Shown here: positions 8,140-15,668 of the stretch, in pieces
Position numbering within the stretch: the first letter of the stretch is position 1
How the letters are laid out: the number at the start of each line of letters is the position of its first letter
Assembly (NCBI GenBank): GCA_937903155.1
Contig: CALCZU010000049.1
Coordinates: 1 to 50,287 of the forward strand
Reading direction: 5' to 3'
From: an uncultured Bdellovibrionales bacterium
Lineage (GTDB): Bacteria > Bdellovibrionota > FAC87 > UBA2466
Length of the DNA: 50,287 nucleotides
Translations under genes and position numbers: made by a program
Notes under the pieces: generated by a model
Seen by the model: the letters and a program-made list of their open reading frames with translations, nothing else
Databases searched by the model: none
Told to the model about the DNA's origin: nothing

Positions 8140-8460
8140 ATGAACGAACGTAATCGCCCCCAAGAAGAGGAAGGAGAATTCGAGCTAGGTGGTCCGGTCA
8201 TCCCCAGATGGGTCCTTGCCGGCCTTGAACTCACCCCCGACCTCCTTCAGGACATCGCCGAGATCAATCAGGGAATGTACGGGCCGGGCTACAAACTGGT
8301 CGTCAAAATTCCTGAAAAGGCTGCAAAGACTCCCGTTCGAAGGATTTCATGGCGACGACCAGACCGAGTTATTTCCGCCAGAACGCTTAAACATGCTCGG
8401 AAGCCATATCGCTCGATCGTTTCCGAGGAACGTTTGAGAGGACAAGCATGCGCACGTTAG
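8140..8460 (+). CDS. Small acidic hypothetical protein, possible frameshift near the end
   Basis: First gene of the conjugation operon. The ATG at 8140 has GGAG 8 bases upstream and is preferred to the ATG at 8080. The first 60 or so residues (NRPQEEEGEFELGG, LAGLELTPDLLQDIAEIN) look like a real acidic protein. After about 8,325 this frame becomes arginine-rich, while the +1 frame reads on as balanced protein (LPFEGFHGDDQTELFPPERL) to a TGA at 8435-8437, directly before the next gene's ribosome binding site. An indel or a frameshift is therefore possible. No family is recognised. Confidence 0.5.
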   Translation: MNERNRPQEEEGEFELGGPVIPRWVLAGLELTPDLLQDIAEINQGMYGPGYKLVVKIPEKAAKTPVRRISWRRPDRVISARTLKHARKPYRSIVSEERLRGQACAR

Positions 8461-8666
8461 AGAACCATCTGTTCGAAGGTACCCACGAGCATTCAGTGGC
8501 TTCAGTTGAACGAACGGCCATCGCGGTTCGTCGCTTGAAGCAAGCGTTCAAGGCACTCCGGAATTTCGTTGCCCATTCACTGAACAAATCACGCAACGAC
8601 AACATGAACCAATACGCAAGACGAACCCCGCATGACTACGTCATGCGAGATGGGCTTCTCAGATAA
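8448..8666 (+). CDS. Small basic hypothetical protein
   Basis: 72 residues, highly charged and predicted helical, with ATG preceded by GAGGAC. It is followed 9 bases later by the next small gene and belongs to the same operon. The segment AVRRLKQAFKALRNFV is amphipathic. No family is recognised. Confidence 0.5.
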   Translation: MRTLENHLFEGTHEHSVASVERTAIAVRRLKQAFKALRNFVAHSLNKSRNDNMNQYARRTPHDYVMRDGLLR

Positions 8667-8675
8667 GGAGGACAA

Positions 8676-8852
8676 ATGAAATACGAAGACCTTCGCCAAA
8701 TAAAGGAAGAGTTCCACGACTGGTGCCTTCTGCTCTCTTGCGACGAAGTCGCTTCTAACAGGGAGCTCATTGGAGCGATTAAGCGCCTCGAACGCTCCCT
8801 CGTGGAAGCGATCTTCACGCCGCAGGCATTTTTTGTGGGTGCTCAAACCTAG
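8676..8852 (+). CDS. Small helical protein, member 1 of a four-paralogue family
   Basis: 58 residues (MKYEDLRQIKEEFHDW...), below usual length limits but with a perfect ribosome binding site (AAGGAGG) 5 bases before the ATG. The core, Leu-rich helix then D-E-V-x-x-N-x-x-L-x-x-x-I-x-R-L-x-x-x-L, is shared with the products at 8866, 9323 and 10037. The pattern suggests a two-helix hairpin. The function is unknown; position points to conjugation or its control. Confidence 0.6.
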   Translation: MKYEDLRQIKEEFHDWCLLLSCDEVASNRELIGAIKRLERSLVEAIFTPQAFFVGAQT

Positions 8853-8865
8853 GAAGGAAAAGGAA

Positions 8866-9075
8866 ATGAATTTTCAAATCGAAAAACAGTTCGAAGAAGT
8901 TTTCAAGAAAGTTTCGGATCGGGAAGTGGAACGCAATCCAGCTCTTTGCCGACAAATGGAACGGCTGCGTCGCGTTCTCTTTCAAGCCAATAACCCTATT
9001 GCCGAAGCGACCGTTCCCAGAAAACCGCGCCGAAGCAATTTTTCAATCGCAGGTGATTATGCACTGCTCAAGTAA
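8866..9075 (+). CDS. Small helical protein, member 2 of a four-paralogue family
   Basis: 69 residues, ATG preceded by AAGGAAAAGGAA. Residues 4-40 carry the shared pattern (FEEVFKKVSDREVERNPALC, then RQMERLRRVL), followed by a basic tail (PRKPRRSNF). It overlaps the start of the next frame by 17 bases. Function unknown. Confidence 0.6.
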   Translation: MNFQIEKQFEEVFKKVSDREVERNPALCRQMERLRRVLFQANNPIAEATVPRKPRRSNFSIAGDYALLK

Positions 9076-9289
9076 CCCAGCCTCCATTCAGGGAAACGTC
9101 GCTTCGCTCTCCACATCGGAAGGCGCTGAGCTCTCAGAGGTTGAGGCGAACAAAGAAGGACGAGTCGTTCCGTTTTTGAAGCGGGCGTGGACTTTGTTCT
9201 GCGAAAGCTTCAACAGCGAGGGCCCCACCTCTGACTACCACACTCGCCGTCACCCTTACGCGTGCGGCCCGGTACGTGGTCTCTGGTAA
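9059..9289 (+). CDS. Small hypothetical protein
   Basis: 76 residues from the ATG at 9059, preceded by AGGTG and overlapping the previous gene. The middle (EVEANKEGRVVPFLKRAWTL) is plausible protein; the C-terminus is rich in His, Arg and Tyr. No family is recognised. Retained mainly because it fills the operon without a gap. Confidence 0.4.
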   Translation: MHCSSNPASIQGNVASLSTSEGAELSEVEANKEGRVVPFLKRAWTLFCESFNSEGPTSDYHTRRHPYACGPVRGLW

Positions 9290-9322
9290 TGGCGTGCGGC
9301 CAAGCAAAGGAAGGAGGCGTCG

Positions 9323-9466
9323 ATGACGCAAAAACTCTTACAAGAGATCAAGCGGGCCTTTTGGGCGCTTTGCGGTGCAATTTCGCCGGAAGAACTAACC
9401 ACGAATCCGGCGTTGGTCCAATCGATCACGCGCGTTGAGAAAGTGCTCGTAAGTCTGATTCGATAG
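9323..9466 (+). CDS. Very small helical protein, member 3 of a four-paralogue family
   Basis: 47 residues (MTQKLLQEIKRAFWAL...), with GGAAGGAGG 6 bases before the ATG. It is almost entirely the family core: an amphipathic helix, S-P-E-E-L-x-x-N-P-A-L, then a second helix (SITRVEKVLVSLIR). Easily missed by gene finders because of its length. Confidence 0.6.
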   Translation: MTQKLLQEIKRAFWALCGAISPEELTTNPALVQSITRVEKVLVSLIR

Positions 9467-9513
9467 TCGCCTCATCGGCGCCTCCATATGACACAAGGAA
9501 ACGTAGAAAACGA

Positions 9514-9798
9514 ATGGTGAAGGTTTTGAAACAGAAATGGGAAAGCTTTCTAGGGGACGATGTCTTGAGAAAAGTGGCGACTGATGACCTTCAGGTCATC
9601 ATCGCCGCAATGGTCGGCATCGCAGCTTTCCTGACTTTCCTCTCCGTCGGATGCTCCGGGATGAAAACTACCCCCCTTCCAGTCCCTAATCCCGTATCCG
9701 ACAGTTGGGCGAGAGCGGCCTCCACGCAAGACGTGGGGCCGCTGTCGTCCCCCAACCTGCACCACGATTTCGAAAGTCATGGGAGGTACGGACGATGA
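9514..9798 (+). CDS. Small membrane-anchored protein, possible lipoprotein
   Basis: 94 residues. A hydrophobic helix (LQVIIAAMVGIAAFLTFLSVGC, about 26-47) ends in a cysteine followed by SGMKTTPLPVP, which resembles a lipobox but with an atypical -3 residue and a long N-terminal extension. The proline-rich tail would be periplasmic. It could be an extra small mating-pore protein, but TraV at 19463 is the clearer VirB7 equivalent. The stop overlaps the next start (ATGA). Confidence 0.5.
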   Translation: MVKVLKQKWESFLGDDVLRKVATDDLQVIIAAMVGIAAFLTFLSVGCSGMKTTPLPVPNPVSDSWARAASTQDVGPLSSPNLHHDFESHGRYGR

Positions 9799-10040
9799 AA
9801 AACGATCTCACTCCAGCCCCATCGCTTGGCGGTGTCTCTGACCTGGATCTTTTTCGGGAAGCTGCGAGCAGACTTTCCCGTCGATATGAGGAGGAGCACA
9901 AGGTGCCTTTTCTCTTCGGTTCATTCGACTTCATATTTCACGGCGGAAGTCTTCGTTGCATCGAGGAACGACCTCGGAACAAACGATTCTTTAAGGACGA
10001 ACCGCCACAGAGGACTCTGTTTTCCGGAGGTGTGCGATGA
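9795..10040 (+). CDS. Small hypothetical protein in the conjugation operon
   Basis: 81 residues beginning MKNDLTPAPSLGG, with GGGAGG upstream. Mixed charge, with a hydrophobic stretch VPFLFGSFDFIFHGG. Linked by ATGA overlaps to both neighbours, which argues that it is translated. No family is recognised. Confidence 0.55.
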   Translation: MKNDLTPAPSLGGVSDLDLFREAASRLSRRYEEEHKVPFLFGSFDFIFHGGSLRCIEERPRNKRFFKDEPPQRTLFSGGVR

Positions 10041-10192
10041 AGGAACTTTTCGCGAGCCTGGAGACTCTTTTCAATTCGATCTCCGAACACGAGTTGAAGC
10101 TTAACCGGAGCGTTGGAATCCGAATTAGACTTCTTCGGAAACAACTCTCGTTCCTTCGTCATCTGATTCAGCCAAGCGGGAGGAGTGGATGA
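10037..10192 (+). CDS. Very small helical protein, member 4 of a four-paralogue family
   Basis: 51 residues (MKELFASLETLFNSISEHELKL...). It matches the family pattern: helix, S-x-x-E-L-x-x-N-x-x-V, then an I-R-L-L-R-K-x-L helix. Both ends overlap the neighbouring genes as ATGA, so translation is very likely coupled. The function is unknown. Confidence 0.6.
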   Translation: MKELFASLETLFNSISEHELKLNRSVGIRIRLLRKQLSFLRHLIQPSGRSG

Positions 10193-10782
10193 ACCAGAGT
10201 ATCCGCGAAAATGACATCCCGGCGTCCGTTGCAATCGTGGCATTGTTAGGGCTTGCGGGGGCATGGCTTTATTTCAAAGCTCCAGTCGCGGTTAGCGCGG
10301 CTCTGAATGAGCTGGACGCCTATGCGGAAGCGCACCTTGCGTTCCTTGCCATCCTTCTTTTCGCCAGCACGATCAACAGCGTTTGGGTCTATTCGGTTTT
10401 CTCCCGCTCCTTTGGTATCAATCGCCAAGGCCAGCGGCTTGAGATCCTCGCAAAAGAGAACCTGAAGAAAGACAGCAAAGAGGGATTCGCGTGGATCGCC
10501 GCAGGAATTTCTATCGTAGCGCTGCCTGCCGTTTATTCCCTCGTTCGCTTCCTCGCCCTCGAACAGTTTCCTTCTTTTGTTCCTCACAAATTTTTCGGAA
10601 TGATTTGGGCAGTTATCGCCACCAATTTCGGGTTCTCCCTTTTCGTCTGTCTTTCGGCGATGGAACGGGGTGGGCTCCTCGAAAAACTCGCTGCCAACAG
10701 TTCTTCTAAGCTTCCTGAAATGCCAAAACCCCAGAACGCGATCGTCCTTGGTGCGGTCGAGGAGGTAGCGGTCAGTGCTTAA
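10189..10782 (+). CDS. Membrane protein next to the coupling ATPase, possible separated membrane domain
   Basis: 197 residues with about four membrane helices: near 12-31, 50-66, 100-122 and 133-155. Between helices 2 and 3 is a charged cytoplasmic loop (INRQGQRLEILAKENLKKDSKEG). VirD4/TraD coupling proteins normally carry an N-terminal membrane domain, but the ATPase encoded next door starts directly at its nucleotide-binding part. This protein may supply the missing membrane domain (inference from order and absence). Its stop lies inside the start region of the ATPase gene. Confidence 0.6.
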   Translation: MNQSIRENDIPASVAIVALLGLAGAWLYFKAPVAVSAALNELDAYAEAHLAFLAILLFASTINSVWVYSVFSRSFGINRQGQRLEILAKENLKKDSKEGFAWIAAGISIVALPAVYSLVRFLALEQFPSFVPHKFFGMIWAVIATNFGFSLFVCLSAMERGGLLEKLAANSSSKLPEMPKPQNAIVLGAVEEVAVSA

Positions 10783-13186
10783 GAGCGAATGGGTGATTCA
10801 GAATCAAAGGGCTTTGAACGGTAACATCCTTGTCACCGGGAGCATCGGCTCCGGAAAGACGCAAGGAACGATTCTTCCCTATTTCGATCAGATTCTTGCC
10901 AACTTCAGGCCGGAACCGGCGGTCCTTGCGATCGATCCGAAAGGCACTTTCGTCGAAAAGGCGCTGAAAATTGTCGAAGAACGGGGGCTTTCCGACCGAG
11001 TTCTGCATTTACGACTGGGTGGAAACGTCACTTTTAACCCCATTTTTGAGAAGAATTCGCTCAAAAACAGCCGTTTTCTGTCCATCGCGCAGATGATTCG
11101 GGCGGCGGCGGCTAACTTCGACAGCCAATCAGGCCGTAGTGACGCTTTCTGGGAGAACTCTTCCTACAACCTGATCAAGAGCTCGCTCATCTACTGTGCC
11201 GCCGTTCTCGATTACTACACGCTCAAGGATCTCTACGGCGTCATGGTGCGGGCGGGTGAAGATGAACTTTGCCAAACACTCGAGGAAGTCGGGAAAGACG
11301 AGAAATTCGGAGAAGAAGAGTCGGCCAACATCAACTTTGCGCTTGAATACTTCGCGCGCGAATACGCGCAGCTAGAAACAAAGGTGCGAACCAGCATTCT
11401 CGCGACGGCGACGAGCTTTCTGAATCAATTTCAGGAGTACCAAGCAAATCGACTCTTTTGCCCCAAAGAAGCAGACCTCACTTTGCATTCAATGAGGGAC
11501 GCAATCGATCAAGGGATGATCCTCTTGTTCGACGTTCGAAACACCGCCCTTGCACGGTCGATGGGTACGTTCGTCAAACTCCACTACGAGCAGGCTCTCT
11601 TGAACCGCTTGGCGGATTCCACCGCGAGTAAGGAACGCGCGGGATTGCTTCTAGTCGATGAGTATCAAGACATCGTTACTGTCGGAAGCGGCGGCGCTCT
11701 CGGCGACGGCGCCTTTCTCGCCAAAGGGAGAGAAGGCAATACGATCACCATCGCAGCTACTCAAAGCTTAACCTCATTGGAGAATGCGGTTGGCCGGGAG
11801 AAGGCCGCTCGGGAGCTGATTCAGAATTTTCGCACTCGTGTCGTGTGCCACTCCAGCGACCCGGCTACGATTCGAAACTTTCAGGAGCTCGTCGGCCAGG
11901 TGGATCGGTCGAAACGGTCTCACAGCATCTCGGAGCAGGCGCACCATACGAAACGGAATCTCGTTCTCGGAGGGTTTGAGGCCAAAGACGCCAATATAAG
12001 CGAATCGATCAGCCACACGGAGCAAAAAGAGTATGTCGTTACGACAGGAGATTTCTCACGGCTAAATTCCTTCGAAGCATTCTCGTTAGTGTATGACGGG
12101 GTCGGGACGACCTTCCGTAAGCTTTGTCTGAAGCCGTACTACCTGGAAAAAAAGAATACTCCCCACGCGGAAGTTCTGAAGTCGCTTAAAGCCCTGGCTG
12201 CCGGATTATTGCTAGTGATCGCGAGTTCTGTCGGCGCATTTCCTAACGTTTGTACGGTCGCAAAGACCGATGAATTTCGGTCGTGCATGGAGACGAAAAT
12301 CGGGGTCTGCATGTGCGGATGGCCGACTCCGCGGCCTTGCGCAAAGATCGAGTATTACGTTCCCCAGACCTTCGTTGAGGTAATGCCCGATCCGGGAGAG
12401 TCGTACTTCGGTTCCCTTCCAGGTGCAGCTATTCAGCTCGCGGGAATGGCAAAAACTCCGTTCGGCCACGAGGCTGATACGGACGCGCAGTCTTTTCATG
12501 CACACACGATCAACGTTCCATTGGCGATGATCCCTTACAGTCTCCTCGCTTGCGACGGCTCTCGCATGGACCGCTTTTGCTTCGACGGAATGAGCGAGCA
12601 CCTCGGAGAGAATTGGAAGACCGGGTCCGCTGATTCTCTGCAACCGCAGTTTCTCCTATGGGGCATCAGCCCCAAAGCATGCTTGATAAAGGGAGCCGTT
12701 ACCGGGGTTGCTGGCGGTTCGACGGCATCTCCGACTCCAGGAACGCCGATGTGTAGTGTGCCGATGTCCTGGGTTCCGAAGTATCCGCCTTCAAGTCACG
12801 AAGCGTGCAACGGGTGGGGAACCTTCTATCCGCGATACGGGACCTATCACGGCCCGAGTCAGACCGCTGGCGCTTTAATGATCGCCTCTCGAATGAAGAG
12901 CCTTTCTTCGGAGATTTTCAATTCAACTCCGACGGCCACGGACGAGAAGTGGCAGATGATTTCTCCGCAGTCGTCTTCGTGTTTCCGCGAGGGGCAGAAC
13001 GTTGGGCTTCTTGAGCACATAAAGAACGTCCGGGAACTAGGACGACTCGGGAACGGCAAGCTGAAGGGCCACCTTTTCGTGGTCTGGAGCAAAGTGAGCT
13101 GCTGCAAGGACTTCGCGGAGGTCCCGGTCACCTTCGCCGCCACTGAGGCCATGATCGCAGCGTGCAAAGCGATGGGGGGCCTATGA
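10775..13186 (+). CDS. Type IV coupling ATPase fused to a TraU-like periplasmic domain
   Basis: 803 residues. The N-terminal part (1 to about 465) is a VirD4/TraD-type coupling ATPase: Walker A GSIGSGKT at 22-29, the family motif AIDPKGTFV, Walker B LLLVDEYQD with D295/E296. It recruits the relaxase-DNA complex to the secretion channel. A helix at 471-489 (LKALAAGLLLVIASSVGAF) follows, then 490-803 resembles TraU, a cysteine-rich periplasmic mating-pore protein (IGVCMCGWPTPRPC, EVMPDPGESYFG, CFDGMSEHLGENW). Topology is consistent: motor inside, helix through the inner membrane, TraU part outside. The GTG start has GGAGGT 8 bases upstream. I see no in-frame ATG, GTG or TTG at the join that would allow a separate TraU start. 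A sequencing indel removing a stop cannot be excluded, but no frame change is visible. Confidence 0.85.
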   Translation: MLKSEWVIQNQRALNGNILVTGSIGSGKTQGTILPYFDQILANFRPEPAVLAIDPKGTFVEKALKIVEERGLSDRVLHLRLGGNVTFNPIFEKNSLKNSRFLSIAQMIRAAAANFDSQSGRSDAFWENSSYNLIKSSLIYCAAVLDYYTLKDLYGVMVRAGEDELCQTLEEVGKDEKFGEEESANINFALEYFAREYAQLETKVRTSILATATSFLNQFQEYQANRLFCPKEADLTLHSMRDAIDQGMILLFDVRNTALARSMGTFVKLHYEQALLNRLADSTASKERAGLLLVDEYQDIVTVGSGGALGDGAFLAKGREGNTITIAATQSLTSLENAVGREKAARELIQNFRTRVVCHSSDPATIRNFQELVGQVDRSKRSHSISEQAHHTKRNLVLGGFEAKDANISESISHTEQKEYVVTTGDFSRLNSFEAFSLVYDGVGTTFRKLCLKPYYLEKKNTPHAEVLKSLKALAAGLLLVIASSVGAFPNVCTVAKTDEFRSCMETKIGVCMCGWPTPRPCAKIEYYVPQTFVEVMPDPGESYFGSLPGAAIQLAGMAKTPFGHEADTDAQSFHAHTINVPLAMIPYSLLACDGSRMDRFCFDGMSEHLGENWKTGSADSLQPQFLLWGISPKACLIKGAVTGVAGGSTASPTPGTPMCSVPMSWVPKYPPSSHEACNGWGTFYPRYGTYHGPSQTAGALMIASRMKSLSSEIFNSTPTATDEKWQMISPQSSSCFREGQNVGLLEHIKNVRELGRLGNGKLKGHLFVVWSKVSCCKDFAEVPVTFAATEAMIAACKAMGGL

Positions 13187-14796
13187 AGTTCGGCGAATAC
13201 CTCGTTGAAAACAGAATTGTTCCGCAGGAAGTGGTCGAAGACGCCCTTCAGACTCAAAAGTACCGAAAGGTGCGCTTGGGACGACTCCTACGGGACTTGG
13301 GGCATATCGAACAAGGCACTCTCAACCGCTCTTTGGTCTCCTACCTACGTCCAAAGTCGTTGGAAGCGGTGAGCAACGCGTCAGAAGAGTTGAAGGCAAA
13401 GCAGTTCCCGACGCAGATTGTCGAGTGGGCATCAAAGCACGGGGTGCTCCCTTACTTGCTAGAAGGAACGCGACTCACCTTGCTCTCTCCGTGCTTTCGG
13501 GACGAAGTCGCCGAGGAGGCAGAACACCTCTTTCGAAGGCAGTGCCACACTCTCTTGGTAGACCTCGAAGGCTACAAGTTCCTCAAAGCGAATGTGCACG
13601 GAAACGGACACGACGGTGCGGGTGCCGTGATCATCGAGCAAAAGTTTACCGATGATCAGAAAATTTCAGCTCTCGATCCCTACACCTCACTTTTCAGAGA
13701 TACGGTAGTCGCAGCAAAGGAACTCTCGGCGAGTGACATTCACGTTCAGCCAACAAGAGTTGGCGTTGATATTCGCTTTCGAATCAACGGCGATCTGACT
13801 CTATGGAAGCAACTGGAGTTGGAACACCGTCAGAGTTTCGTAAATGAGGTGAAACGTCTCACCAATCTGTCGATCGCTATGAGCGGCCGCGCGCAGGATG
13901 GTCGTGTTTCCTTCAAGAACTGGAAACTCGACATACGGGCGAGCCTTCTTCCCTCTCAGTACGGAGAAAAGATAGTTCTTCGGCTTCTCGATCTGACTCG
14001 AAGTTTCGAGCTCGATGCCATCGGCTTTGATGACACTACGTTGAGTGATCTGAAAGCGGCTCTTCGCAGTAAGAACGGGGTCATGATCATCTCCGGGCCT
14101 ACGGGGAGTGGCAAAACTTCGACTCTCTATACGCTCCTGAGCCATCTCGATAGAAAAGCAAAGAACATCCTCACCCTCGAAGATCCTATCGAGTACGGAA
14201 TCGACGGAATCACGCAGGTTCAGGCGAGTCCGAAACTCACCTTTGCGGAAGCCCTAAGAGCTGTTTTGCGCCAGGATCCGGATGTCATTCTCGTGGGAGA
14301 AGTTCGCGATGCCGAAACCGCGGATCTTTGCGTGAAAGCCGCGATGACGGGGCATCTGGTCCTTTCCACCTTGCACGCCAACGGCGCGGCCGAAGTGGTA
14401 AGCCGATTCTTGAATTTGGGTATCGACCCGTTCTCGCTTCGAGCATCCTTGCGCTTTTCAGCGGCGCAACGACTTCTCAAGCGGATCTGTACTGACTGCG
14501 CTGTACCCTTGACCTCAGTTCAGCAACAGGAGGTCACCAGCACATTCTCCGACAGAGAGCTGACTTTTCAGGACATCGGCAGTTGGAGAGCGAAAAATCC
14601 GGATGGATGCAGCGGATGCCGCGGCGGAGTTGTCGGCCGAGTTCCCGTACTCGAGTACATGAAGGGTCATGAAGTTCAGGACTATCTTTCACAGTTAGAT
14701 GGCAAACCGAGAATGAGTAACTCGTTACTCGCGGCTGCCGTCCGCTTGGCCGAAAGGGGGATTGTCGATGTATTCGATGCTTTGGAAATCGACTAA
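13183..14796 (+). CDS. GspE/PilB-family secretion ATPase within the conjugation operon
   Basis: 537 residues from the ATG that overlaps the previous stop (ATGA). Domain order: an N-terminal MshE/GspE-like domain (GEYLVENRIV..., about 1-130), then a type II/IV secretion ATPase with Walker A GPTGSGKT at 305-312, the Asp box (TLEDPIEYGI), Walker B (DVILVGEVRDAETA), the His box (GHLVLSTLHANGA), and a zinc finger with C436/C439 and C476/C479. The zinc finger and N-domain mark it as GspE/PilB type; VirB11 lacks both. F-type mating systems normally have no such ATPase. Its role here (pilus dynamics or replacement of VirB11) is inferred from position only. Confidence 0.9.
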   Translation: MKFGEYLVENRIVPQEVVEDALQTQKYRKVRLGRLLRDLGHIEQGTLNRSLVSYLRPKSLEAVSNASEELKAKQFPTQIVEWASKHGVLPYLLEGTRLTLLSPCFRDEVAEEAEHLFRRQCHTLLVDLEGYKFLKANVHGNGHDGAGAVIIEQKFTDDQKISALDPYTSLFRDTVVAAKELSASDIHVQPTRVGVDIRFRINGDLTLWKQLELEHRQSFVNEVKRLTNLSIAMSGRAQDGRVSFKNWKLDIRASLLPSQYGEKIVLRLLDLTRSFELDAIGFDDTTLSDLKAALRSKNGVMIISGPTGSGKTSTLYTLLSHLDRKAKNILTLEDPIEYGIDGITQVQASPKLTFAEALRAVLRQDPDVILVGEVRDAETADLCVKAAMTGHLVLSTLHANGAAEVVSRFLNLGIDPFSLRASLRFSAAQRLLKRICTDCAVPLTSVQQQEVTSTFSDRELTFQDIGSWRAKNPDGCSGCRGGVVGRVPVLEYMKGHEVQDYLSQLDGKPRMSNSLLAAAVRLAERGIVDVFDALEID

Positions 14797-15574
14797 GGCG
14801 ATTGTCTATTCTCTCCCGCTCCTCGGTACCACGAGCTTAGCTTCTGGTTCCGAGTTTCAATATTTTCAAAAGGAGATCGACTTCTGGAATGAGAAACCAG
14901 AAGCCGTAAGCTCTCCGAGCGAACCCACGAAAGAGACAAAAGTGGATAAGCCTCCCGTTTCCAAGGCGGAGGAGGCGCCGAAGGAACCGTTTCAATGGGG
15001 AACGTTCATGGACCCGAAGAACAAGGAGTTCTTCAAAGAGGGCGACTACACGCCGCCCGAACCGTTCATGGAGCTCGTTCGAAACCCCACCGACGAAAAC
15101 ATGAAAATGTGGTTCGCCTACAACGAGAAGAAGAACGAGCTTTCGACCCGGCTCTCACAACGGATGGCAGAGTACCTCGCTAAGAATGGGCAAGCGGTTC
15201 CAGAAGTGGAAAAAGCGCGTATCGCCGCCGTTGCCCCGGCCACGCCTAAGAATATTGATGTCCAGAGATACCGATTGCGCATGTACTTCAACTCGACCTG
15301 TCCCCATTGCCAGCGGATGTTCACGACTCTGTCGGAGCTGCAAGCAAAGGGTTTTTTTGTCGAGGCGAAGCAATTGGACCGTGAAAAAGGTCCCGTCCGC
15401 TCGCTTCCGTTCCCTGCGGACTTCGCGTCTCCTGACGAGATCAAGCAAAAGAACATCCAAGGTGTTCCTCTGCTTCTCATCGGAGATCTGAAGAAGAAAG
15501 TAGTTTACCGAGTGAACGGTTTTCAGACGACTACCGATGTTCTGAAAACCATTCAGGGACAAGACGGCGGATAA
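14768..15574 (+). CDS. traF: TraF-like periplasmic thioredoxin-fold protein
   Basis: About 268 residues. N-terminal signal sequence (KAIVYSLPLLGTTSLASG), a Pro/Glu/Lys-rich linker, a segment with the TraF pattern (FMELVRNPTDENMKMWFAYNEKK), and a C-terminal thioredoxin fold with C178-P-H-C181 and a cis-proline (IQGVPLL). F-plasmid TraF lost this CxxC and TrbB carries it; here both halves are in one protein, which probably shuffles disulfides in cysteine-rich partners such as the TraU-like domain. I chose the ATG at 14768, with AAAGGGGG upstream, over the TTG at 14762. It overlaps the end of the ATPase gene. Confidence 0.75.
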   Translation: MYSMLWKSTKAIVYSLPLLGTTSLASGSEFQYFQKEIDFWNEKPEAVSSPSEPTKETKVDKPPVSKAEEAPKEPFQWGTFMDPKNKEFFKEGDYTPPEPFMELVRNPTDENMKMWFAYNEKKNELSTRLSQRMAEYLAKNGQAVPEVEKARIAAVAPATPKNIDVQRYRLRMYFNSTCPHCQRMFTTLSELQAKGFFVEAKQLDREKGPVRSLPFPADFASPDEIKQKNIQGVPLLLIGDLKKKVVYRVNGFQTTTDVLKTIQGQDGG

Positions 15575-15577
15575 CGA

Positions 15578-15668
15578 CCGGGCCGAGTGAGCCCGGAATA
15601 AAATTTAGGACGAACACCCCTACCACCACAAAGGCGGGTGTCTCCAATGAAAAGGAGAACACTGCTTT
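15578..15668 (+). promoter_or_regulatory. Structured leader element, copy A, before the pilin gene
   Basis: Stem 1: CCGGGC 15578-15583 with GCCCGG 15591-15596. A/T-rich linker from 15597. Stem 2: ACACCC 15614-15619 with GGGTGT 15636-15641, enclosing a loop with ACCACCACAAAGG (15622-15634). Stem 3: TCTCC 15641-15645 with GGAGA 15654-15658, which would bury the Shine-Dalgarno GGAG of the pilin gene. The same layout recurs at 22887 and 28675. Could be a riboswitch, a protein-binding leader or a CsrA-type target. Confidence 0.55.
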
